A DNA stretch of 5,305 nucleotides, taken from contig JAGQRC010000312.1 of the NCBI GenBank assembly GCA_020425835.1, positions 1 through 5,305 of the forward strand. The letters are read 5' to 3'. Of this stretch, positions 1 to 5,305 are shown piece by piece. Position 1 is the stretch's first letter. Each line of letters starts with the position of its first letter. The DNA comes from Planctomycetota bacterium. GTDB taxonomy: Bacteria > Planctomycetota > UBA8108 > UBA1146 > JAJFFE01. Made by a program: the position numbers and the translations under genes. The notes beneath the pieces are model-generated. The model made no database searches, had not been told where the DNA came from, and saw only the letters and a program-made list of their open reading frames with translations.

Positions 1-669
1 GTAGAGCGTCGTGACCTCGAAGAAGTCGGGGTCGTCGGACACCCGCACGACGACGTCGTGGTAGATCCGCGCGTTCATGTGGAACTGCCAGAGCAGGATT
101 GCTCGGATCTCCGCGGTGCGGCCGAGATCGATCTGGACGTACTGCGTCCCCGGACCCAGCTCGAGGTAGCTTCCCTCGTGCGCTTCCTTGTCGCCGTCGG
201 TGACGAGCTCGAGCTCGCCGACGATCGGGAAGTCATCGCTCGAGGTCACCGCCGCGCCCTTCGCGAGCTGCTTCGTTCCCTTCGGTGCGAGGAAGGGATC
301 GCGCGGACCCTGGCGCGGCGGCTCGAGATGGTCGGACTTCGCGTGCTTCGGAGTTCCCTTGAAGGCGGGCTTCGGGAGCTCGAAGGCGAGTGCGACGAGA
401 GGCTCCGCTTCGGGATCCGGGGCGGCGGACGTCGATGTCGCCGAGGAGCTCACCGGCGGTGTCGCGGTCTCCGGGCGGGATGTCGTCGATTCGGTCGGTG
501 AGGAGGTCGGAGCGGACACCTCCTCCGTCGTCGCGGAGATCTTCGGCGACTCCGCACGAGGCGTCGACGGCGGGGGAGTCCGTGCTTCGCACGCGACCAG
601 TGCGGCGGACCCCAGGATCAGGACGCGGAGGGATGCCCGGGAAGCGAGGGAGCGCGCGCGAGTCTTCAT
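1..669 (-). CDS. Lipoprotein with discoidin-like (F5/8 type C-like) domain, C-terminus cut by window edge
   Basis: The frame runs without a stop from the ATG at 669 to base 1, giving 223 residues with the C-terminus missing. The N-terminus is a lipoprotein signal: basic start (MKTRAR), hydrophobic LRVLILGSAALVA, and lipobox LVAC with C27 as the lipidated residue, so it is tethered to a membrane outside the cytoplasm. Residues 28-90 are a Pro/Ser/Thr/Ala-rich, low-complexity linker. From about 132 a beta-rich domain follows, with TSSDDFPIVGE, VTDGD, a GPGTQYVQIDLG block at 172-183, and LLWQFH to VRVSDDPDF at 192-216. The pattern of 'Gly-x-Tyr-Val-Gln-Ile-Asp-Leu-Gly' followed by a strand of the type 'Ile-x-x-Ile-x-x-Trp' is typical of discoidin/F5-8C-like carbohydrate- or surface-binding modules. 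The start overlaps the previous stop (ATGA) and AAGGAA lies about 9 bases upstream. Its position after a multiheme cytochrome suggests an accessory subunit; the ligand is unknown. Confidence 0.85.
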   Translation of the reverse strand, partial: MKTRARSLASRASLRVLILGSAALVACEARTPPPSTPRAESPKISATTEEVSAPTSSPTESTTSRPETATPPVSSSATSTSAAPDPEAEPLVALAFELPKPAFKGTPKHAKSDHLEPPRQGPRDPFLAPKGTKQLAKGAAVTSSDDFPIVGELELVTDGDKEAHEGSYLELGPGTQYVQIDLGRTAEIRAILLWQFHMNARIYHDVVVRVSDDPDFFEVTTLY

Positions 670-1088
670 GAGTTCGTTTCCTTGGATGACGGAGCCATCG
701 GCGTCGTGGGGCGCTTCGCCCGAGAGCGCGCCGTGACGAGAAGGAACAGGGTGCCGGCCACGACCAGAGCGAGTCCCGACCCACGGTGCAGATCGATGAG
801 ATCGTGCAGGCGATCCTGCCCGAAGTGCGAGTTCATCGCGAGCAGCATCGTCACCGTGCCGATGATGGCGCTCGCGAGGATCGACCAGCTGCACGCGCGG
901 GCAAGGGGCGAGAGTGGCCGTGTCGCCCAACTCCATCCGACGAAGATCAGCGCGATGAGGAACACGGGAGCCAACGCGAGATGGACGATCAAGAGCTCAC
1001 GACGCAGCCCTCCCGTCGCCCACCCGAGGTGACCCGTCCCGGCGACGACGATGGCCGCGAAGAGGGCGACTCGACCGATGATCTTCAT
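666..1088 (-). CDS. Small four-helix membrane protein, candidate partner of the cytochrome
   Basis: This 140-residue protein was not assigned to a named family. It has four hydrophobic segments, at about 4-22, 31-53, 66-85 and 104-119, and a hydrophilic, basic to polar C-terminal tail. Histidines lie at or near helices: H20, H36 (LIVHLALAP), H88, H95 and H101 (DLHRGSGLALV). The HRGSGLAL stretch at the start of helix 4 resembles heme-b-binding helices of small membrane cytochromes b, so a role as a heme b or quinone-linked partner of the upstream cytochrome is plausible but inferred. There is no CXXCH. The ATG at 1088 overlaps the cytochrome stop by four bases (ATGA); the same frame stays open upstream to 1832, but that part is an Arg-rich shadow of the cytochrome gene, and the hydrophobic protein begins exactly at this Met. 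The stop overlaps the next gene by four bases. That it is a real gene is well supported; the function is not. Confidence 0.82.
   Translation of the reverse strand: MKIIGRVALFAAIVVAGTGHLGWATGGLRRELLIVHLALAPVFLIALIFVGWSWATRPLSPLARACSWSILASAIIGTVTMLLAMNSHFGQDRLHDLIDLHRGSGLALVVAGTLFLLVTARSRAKRPTTPMAPSSKETNS
679..683 (-). promoter_or_regulatory. Ribosome binding site of the lipoprotein gene
   Basis: AAGGA on the minus strand lies 9 bases before the ATG at 669, inside the end of the four-helix gene. It suggests the lipoprotein can be initiated by ribosomes directly as well as by coupling through the ATGA overlap. Confidence 0.5.
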
Positions 1089-2890
1089 TCGGACCCGCCC
1101 CGGGCGAACAGTCTCCGGCGAAGCGCCTCGACGACACCGGCGAGCAGGATCAGACCGAGCACCGCCGTCGCCGCCCACGCGAACCAGCGGAACTCGACTC
1201 GGCTGCCGGTGGCCGACTCCCACATGCTCACCAGCACCGGCTCGATCTCGAGAGAGGTCGCCATCTCCGTCGGATCGTTCGGATCGAGCGAGACCTGGCC
1301 GTGGAAGAGCGCTGCGGTCTCGGAGTGACAGTCGGCACACCCGCCGGATCCGAGTGCATCCCGGGCGGGCCGGACGTCGTGCGCGACGGGCCACCTCGTT
1401 CTCGTGCGCGACGCGCCCGCGGCGGGCGCGAACTCGATGATGCCGGTCGACGAGTGAACGCGGTCGTCGCGGAAGTAGCAGAGACCCCCGCCATCGATCG
1501 CGGTGGCGAGGCCGGCCCGAATCTGCTCCGGGGTGAGCGTCGTCGCGCCCGGCTCGCCGGGAACATTCGCGATGGACGCAGCGATGCGCGCGAGGGTCGC
1601 GGCGTCGACCGGATGGAGCTCTCCCTTCTCGATGGTCGCCCAGCCGGAGCTTCCCGCGACGCGGTAGGGCGTGATCACACCGTGCTCGTTCCGGGCGAAG
1701 ATCGGTCCGATGATCGTCGGAGGATCCTCGAGCGATCGCGTTTTCGTCGCGATCCCGAGGCCGTGCGCCCGCGCGGTCTGCACCCGGTGCGGCACCGTTC
1801 GAGGTGGAGGACCGGAGTGACAGGTCGTGCACGACATCACCTCGAGGTGGAGCGGGGGCAAGCCGGCGTGCTCGGGGCGCGGCGCACCGAAGTGACCGCC
1901 CGCGTCACCGAGATGGCAACCGCGACAGCTGAAGCTCGCGACGTCCGGTCGACGGTCGGCCTCGGCCGGGGATCCGCGAACGATGTCGTGGTCGAGACCA
2001 TTGCGGTGGCAGTCGACGCAGGTGAGGCCGGCGCGGAGGTGGACATCACCGTCGAGGAGCCAGTCCCGCGCTCGCGCGGTCTCGAGGCTCTCGTCGGTCG
2101 TCCATCGCTCGCTGTGGCAGAAGGCGCACCGGTCCGCGCTCGGTCGGCGGCGAATCGAGAAGTGCACCCGGTCCTCCGCATCGAACGCATCCGAACGATA
2201 CTCGACGGTCGGTGGCGTCTGGCCGGAGCTCGCGGCATTCGGATCGAAGGGGTCGAAGTCGTCGGGCACCTCTCGCGCGCGACCGATCACGCGGCCGAGC
2301 CCCAGGGCGACCGTCGGGATCCAGCGAAAGTTCTCCGCGTCGAGCTGCTTCTCGGCCTGGCTCGGGTCGTGACGATCGCTCCCATCGTGACAGACCATGC
2401 AGTCGATCTCGAACGGACCGGAGATCGCCCATCGCGTGGCCGGCTCCAGCGCGGTCTCCGTCGGACGACCGGGCCAGGCGCCCGACGGCTGGTGACTTCC
2501 GAACCTTCGCGCGAGCTCCAGCGCGTCGACCCCCAACGACTGCGCCGAGAATCGCGCGGGACCCTGCCGCTCGGAGAGCGGGAGGACGGTTCCACTCGCG
2601 CGGTGGATCCAGAACCACGGCTCGCCCGGACGCCCATCGCCGGAGCCGGCGCCGCCGAAGTGCCAACCATCGTGAATGGTCGCGTACGCGTGGCACTTCC
2701 CGCAGGTCGCGCGTGGGGAGTAGGGCTTCGCGTCGGCGTTCCGCGGATCGATCGCCTCACCGTCGTGGTCGTACAGCGTGAGGCGATGGAAGTAGGGCGC
2801 CTGGCTGTCCGTGCGGAGCTCGTCCGCGGACCACGCCCAGGGCAGCACACACGCGACGACGACGAGCGCGGCGCGGAATCGACCGAACAT
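1085..2890 (-). CDS. Heptaheme c-type cytochrome with C-terminal membrane anchor
   Basis: This 601-residue protein has seven CXXCH heme-c sites, with Cys pairs at 63/66, 164/167, 255/258, 291/294, 322/325, 354/357 and 518/521 (CGKCH, CMVCH, CAFCH, CVDCH, CRGCH, CTTCH, CADCH). It should carry electrons outside the cytoplasmic membrane. An N-terminal export signal (about 1-21, with a plausible cut in WAWS/ADE) places the hemes in the periplasm; VVAC at 11-14 resembles a lipobox but is very close to the N-terminus. One membrane helix (about 569-590) followed by RRRLF anchors the C-terminus with a short cytoplasmic tail. Hemes 3-6 are clustered, while 358-518 is a heme-free stretch of about 160 residues. 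Many spare histidines (for example H73, H77, H301, H341) could be distal ligands. The open frame continues upstream to 3640, but only the ATG at 2890 gives a signal peptide, and it overlaps the previous stop (TGATG). The TCVDCHRNGLDH block recalls multiheme cytochromes of planctomycetes. Electron donor and acceptor are unknown. Confidence 0.92.
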   Translation of the reverse strand: MFGRFRAALVVVACVLPWAWSADELRTDSQAPYFHRLTLYDHDGEAIDPRNADAKPYSPRATCGKCHAYATIHDGWHFGGAGSGDGRPGEPWFWIHRASGTVLPLSERQGPARFSAQSLGVDALELARRFGSHQPSGAWPGRPTETALEPATRWAISGPFEIDCMVCHDGSDRHDPSQAEKQLDAENFRWIPTVALGLGRVIGRAREVPDDFDPFDPNAASSGQTPPTVEYRSDAFDAEDRVHFSIRRRPSADRCAFCHSERWTTDESLETARARDWLLDGDVHLRAGLTCVDCHRNGLDHDIVRGSPAEADRRPDVASFSCRGCHLGDAGGHFGAPRPEHAGLPPLHLEVMSCTTCHSGPPPRTVPHRVQTARAHGLGIATKTRSLEDPPTIIGPIFARNEHGVITPYRVAGSSGWATIEKGELHPVDAATLARIAASIANVPGEPGATTLTPEQIRAGLATAIDGGGLCYFRDDRVHSSTGIIEFAPAAGASRTRTRWPVAHDVRPARDALGSGGCADCHSETAALFHGQVSLDPNDPTEMATSLEIEPVLVSMWESATGSRVEFRWFAWAATAVLGLILLAGVVEALRRRLFARGGSE

Positions 2891-4263
2891 CAGGAGACCC
2901 GGAAGTCGCTCGGGTCGAACTCCAGACGTCGCTGTGCTTCGACGGCTTCGTTGGCGCGGAGCACGGAGACCGCCGTCTCGAACCCGACCTCCGGAGGGCA
3001 GCTCAGAGGCGTGCCGGTTCGGATCGCGTTGAAGAAGTTCTCGAGGTGGAGGAGATGCGGCGGCTTCTTGCTCTCCTCGAGGAGTCGTTGACCCTCGGGA
3101 TCCTTCTTCCCATCGGCGCTCAGGGTCTGCCCGATCTTGAGCTCGATCGCGTCCTTGCCCATCTGCGCGACCGTCTCCGACTCGTCCTCCCACTCGCGAC
3201 GCTTCGCGGTGCGCTCCCGGAAGAGGTGACCGCGTCGAGGATCCTCCGAGATGACCATCGAGCCCTCGTCGCCCATGAAGGTCTCGTAGTAGTCGCCGTG
3301 GCTCGTCGTGTTCAGCACTTGGTACGAGCCCCGGACGAGGCCGGCAGGGGTCGCGTACTCGTAGATCGCGAAGACGTTGTCGTACCACTCGCGATGCTTG
3401 TCCTGGTAGTAGTCGATGCCTCCGCTGGCCATGAGCGCGTGAGGTGGCGTCTTCAGCACCCAGTTGAAGATGTCGACCTGGTGCGAGCCGAGATCGGCCA
3501 TGATTCCGCCCGAGTACCTCCGGTACCATCGCCAGTTGCGGAAGTGCTCCATGGAAGCGTAGCCGTGGCGAGCGAGCGTCTCCGCATCGAGCGTGTGCTT
3601 CTCCGGCCAACCCAGCTCCAGGGCGCCGTACCGGTTCCACTGACCGTAGACATGGGTGATCCGGCCGAGCACCTTGTCCTTCTCGACCAGCTTGAGGAGA
3701 TGCCAGTACCGCGGATTGCTCCGACGCTGGTGACCGATCTGGAGCCGCTTGCCGGACTCGCGCGCGGCGACGACCATCGTGCGAGCGGCGTCGATCGAGT
3801 TCGCCATCTCCTTCTCGCAGTAGACGTGCTTGCCCGCGGCCAAACAGGCATTGGTCTGCTCGGCGTGGACCCAGTCGGGAGTCGCGATGATGACCGCGTC
3901 GAGGTGGGGCTCCTTCGCGAGCATCTCCCGATAGTCATCGTAGACGTTCACCTGATGATCGTACTTCGACAGGATGTTCGCGGCGTAGCTCTGATGGTAG
4001 GGCCAGACGTCGCAGACGGCGACGAAGCGGATCCCCGGGATCTTGACGCACTTCGTCAACAGGTTCCGGCCCTGGCTCCCGGGACCGATGATCGCGACCG
4101 CGAGCTCATCCGTGTGGCCGGCGGAGTCCTGGCTCTCCAGCGCCCAGAGCGACGGGTCGTCCATCCACGCCGTACCGAGGAGGAACCCCGCGCCGGCGGC
4201 GGCGCCCTTCACGAAGTCGCGTCGCGACACGCGGGCAGGGTCTCGGGTCGTCTCGTCACTCAT
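2890..4263 (-). CDS. Tat-exported Gfo/Idh/MocA-family oxidoreductase
   Basis: This 457-residue protein belongs to the Gfo/Idh/MocA family of NAD(P)-dependent sugar or cyclitol dehydrogenases. A twin-arginine signal, SRRDFVKG at 13-20, is followed by a short hydrophobic Ala/Gly run to about 32, so the product should be folded with its cofactor and exported to the periplasm. The Rossmann fold begins at about 54 with the dinucleotide-binding GPGSQG at 60-65; further family marks are ATPDWVH at 127-133, YCEKE at 148-152 and SGGIMADLGSHQVD at 251-264, where D257 and H261 fall in the usual catalytic region. The classical EKP is EKE here. The ATG at 4263 is preferred over a GTG at 4308 because GAGGAG lies 7 bases upstream and it puts the Tat motif at the normal distance from the N-terminus. 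The stop codon shares one base with the start of the cytochrome gene (TGATG), suggesting coupled translation. Substrate unknown. Confidence 0.93.
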   Translation of the reverse strand: MSDETTRDPARVSRRDFVKGAAAGAGFLLGTAWMDDPSLWALESQDSAGHTDELAVAIIGPGSQGRNLLTKCVKIPGIRFVAVCDVWPYHQSYAANILSKYDHQVNVYDDYREMLAKEPHLDAVIIATPDWVHAEQTNACLAAGKHVYCEKEMANSIDAARTMVVAARESGKRLQIGHQRRSNPRYWHLLKLVEKDKVLGRITHVYGQWNRYGALELGWPEKHTLDAETLARHGYASMEHFRNWRWYRRYSGGIMADLGSHQVDIFNWVLKTPPHALMASGGIDYYQDKHREWYDNVFAIYEYATPAGLVRGSYQVLNTTSHGDYYETFMGDEGSMVISEDPRRGHLFRERTAKRREWEDESETVAQMGKDAIELKIGQTLSADGKKDPEGQRLLEESKKPPHLLHLENFFNAIRTGTPLSCPPEVGFETAVSVLRANEAVEAQRRLEFDPSDFRVS

Positions 4264-4270
4264 GCCGTCT

Positions 4271-4276
4271 CTCCTC
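4271..4276 (-). promoter_or_regulatory. Ribosome binding site that decides the oxidoreductase start
   Basis: GAGGAG on the minus strand lies 7 bases before the ATG at 4263. It sits in the 46 bp spacer after the isomerase gene (4264-4309), the only non-coding gap in the window. It argues against the upstream GTG at 4308. No hairpin followed by a T-run is seen in the spacer, so readthrough from the isomerase gene is expected. Confidence 0.65.
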
Positions 4277-4309
4277 GTGTCGTGTTCGGGTCCTCGAGAG
4301 TCTCGCACT

Positions 4310-5278
4310 TCAGAACCACCACGCGGTCCCGGCCGGCTCGGAGATGATCACACCTCGGAGGTAGGCGACCGCCTTCTCGAATCCCTCGCGTACGCTCATC
4401 AGGCTGTCCTCGTGCTCGATGGAGATGACCCCGTCGTACCCCTGAGTGCGGAGCATGCTGACGAAGGGCTTCCAGAACTCGTCCCCATGGCCGTAGCCGC
4501 AGGTGCGGAACACCCAGCTGCGACCGCGGAGATCGCCGTAGCTCTTCGCGTCGAGTCCGCCGTTGACCCGCATTCGATGCGGATCGATGCCCGTGTCCTT
4601 GCCGTGCACGTGGAAGAGGCAGCCCGCCTCGCCGAGTACCCGTGCCGCCTCCACCGGATCGATGCCCTGCCAGAAGAAGTGGCTCGGGTCGAGGTTCGCG
4701 CCGAGCGCGTCGCCACAGGCGCCGCGCAGTCGGAGGATCGTCTCCGGGTTGTAGACGGAGAATCCCGGGTGCGCCTCGAAGGCGATCTTCACCCCTTCGT
4801 CGGAGGCCTGCTGCGCCTTCGCGGTCCAGAACGGGATCAGCACCTCGTTCCACTGGTAGTCGAGGATCGCCTCGTACTCCGGCGGCCACGCGCAGGTCAC
4901 CCAGTTCGGCTGGCTGTCGTTCGCGCTGCCGCCGGGGCAACCGGAGAACGTGATCACCACGTCGGTCCCGAGCTTCGGCGCGAGCCGGACCGCGATGTCG
5001 TGGTCGCTCTCGTGCACGGAGCGGAGTGCGGGGTCGGGGCTGACCGGATTGCCGTGGACCGCGAGTCCGATGATCTCGAGTCCCCGCCGCCGGCAGTCTT
5101 CGATGATCGTCCGTTGCTTCGACGCGTCGTCGAGGACCTCGGCCGGGTCGAAGAAGGGCTTCCCGGGATAGGCGCCGACCGGCAGCTCGATCGCCTCGAG
5201 ACCGAGGCTCTGGCAGTAGTCGAGCGCTGCATCCCAACCCATCGATCCTAGGCCCGCCGCCATCACTCCGAGTCTCAT
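4310..5278 (-). CDS. Sugar phosphate isomerase/epimerase family protein (xylose-isomerase-like TIM barrel)
   Basis: This 322-residue protein has the features of the AP-endonuclease-2/xylose-isomerase-like TIM-barrel superfamily (PF01261 type), whose members isomerise or epimerise sugars and related compounds using a bound divalent metal. Visible landmarks are the N-terminal first strand (MRLGVMAAGLG), LAVHGNP at 72-78, a Gly-rich FSGCPGG at 111-117, and likely metal ligands at E168 (FEAHPG), D197 and H200 (NLDPSH), H223 and H225 (HVHGKD) and E288 (IEHED). The length is normal for the family and the barrel looks complete. There is no signal peptide, so it is probably cytoplasmic. The ATG at 5278 is chosen because GGAGGT lies 9 bases upstream. 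It is the first gene of the visible cluster and sits 46 bp ahead of the oxidoreductase, a very common pairing in sugar and inositol catabolism. The fold is near certain; the substrate is unknown. Confidence 0.9.
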   Translation of the reverse strand: MRLGVMAAGLGSMGWDAALDYCQSLGLEAIELPVGAYPGKPFFDPAEVLDDASKQRTIIEDCRRRGLEIIGLAVHGNPVSPDPALRSVHESDHDIAVRLAPKLGTDVVITFSGCPGGSANDSQPNWVTCAWPPEYEAILDYQWNEVLIPFWTAKAQQASDEGVKIAFEAHPGFSVYNPETILRLRGACGDALGANLDPSHFFWQGIDPVEAARVLGEAGCLFHVHGKDTGIDPHRMRVNGGLDAKSYGDLRGRSWVFRTCGYGHGDEFWKPFVSMLRTQGYDGVISIEHEDSLMSVREGFEKAVAYLRGVIISEPAGTAWWF

Positions 5279-5287
5279 CGCGCCGGG

Positions 5288-5293
5288 ACCTCC
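5288..5293 (-). promoter_or_regulatory. Ribosome binding site of the isomerase-like gene
   Basis: On the minus strand GGAGGT lies 9 bases before the ATG at 5278. It is the strongest Shine-Dalgarno match in the window and supports this start over in-frame Met codons further inside the gene. Confidence 0.7.
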
Positions 5294-5305
5294 AAGCCTT
5301 CGATG

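Noticed and set aside
1089..1832. Upstream extension of the four-helix protein frame by 248 codons
   Set aside because: It overlaps the cytochrome gene in another frame and is an Arg/Asp/Gly-rich shadow; the hydrophobic protein starts at the ATGA junction.
1301..3091. A 596-codon open frame on the plus strand opposite the cytochrome gene
   Set aside because: It is antisense to a protein with seven heme motifs, is very rich in Arg, Gly and Ala, and shows no domain or signal. Long antisense frames are expected in such GC-rich coding DNA.
2891..3640. Upstream extension of the cytochrome reading frame by 250 codons
   Set aside because: It lies within the oxidoreductase gene in another frame and has no recognisable domain; the true start at 2890 begins a signal peptide and overlaps the preceding stop.
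4264..4309. Terminator or promoter in the 46 bp spacer
   Set aside because: Only a 5 bp inverted repeat with a 1-base loop is present, with no T-run and no recognisable -35/-10 pair.
3046..4347. A 433-codon plus-strand frame opposite the oxidoreductase gene, and a 402-codon one at 4043-5251 opposite the isomerase gene
   Set aside because: Both mirror well-supported minus-strand genes and have skewed composition (Val, Arg, Leu, Ala) without recognisable motifs.
5275..5305. Possible end of an upstream gene with a TGA at 5277-5275 overlapping the isomerase ATG (ATGA)
   Set aside because: It would match the overlap style of the cluster, but only eight codons are visible before the window edge, too few to support a gene.

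Overview
The window is 5.3 kb of GC-rich bacterial DNA (roughly two-thirds G+C) holding five genes, all on the minus strand and packed almost without gaps, so it reads as part of one operon transcribed from right to left. In transcription order the genes are: a xylose-isomerase-like TIM-barrel protein of the sugar phosphate isomerase/epimerase group (5278-4310); a Tat-exported Gfo/Idh/MocA-family oxidoreductase (4263-2890); a seven-heme c-type cytochrome with a signal peptide and a C-terminal membrane anchor (2890-1085); a 140-residue protein with four predicted membrane helices (1088-666); and a lipoprotein with a discoidin-like domain that is cut by the left edge (669-1). No RNA genes, mobile elements, CRISPR arrays, long repeats or convincing terminators were seen.

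The last four genes are joined by very short junctions: TGATG between oxidoreductase and cytochrome, then two ATGA overlaps. Only the junction between the isomerase and the oxidoreductase has a spacer (46 bp), and that holds a clear ribosome binding site. The operon probably begins right of the window and continues left of it.

The protein styles point to a planctomycete or similar environmental bacterium. The evidence is a Tat-exported Gfo/Idh/MocA enzyme with the YCEKE and QIGHQRRSNPRY signatures, a multiheme cytochrome with the TCVDCHRNGLDH-type block, and a discoidin-like protein with the LGPGTQYVQIDLG block. This is an inference from remembered family style, not from a search. Myxococcota or other high-GC groups cannot be excluded.

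Working model (inference): the three products of the left half form a cell-envelope electron-transfer unit. The heptaheme cytochrome would be the periplasmic electron carrier, the four-helix protein its membrane partner (possibly binding heme b and meeting the quinone pool), and the lipoprotein an accessory or binding subunit. The exported oxidoreductase and the isomerase-like protein suggest oxidation or rearrangement of a sugar or sugar-like compound. The substrate, and whether the oxidoreductase really passes electrons to the cytochrome, cannot be read from the sequence.
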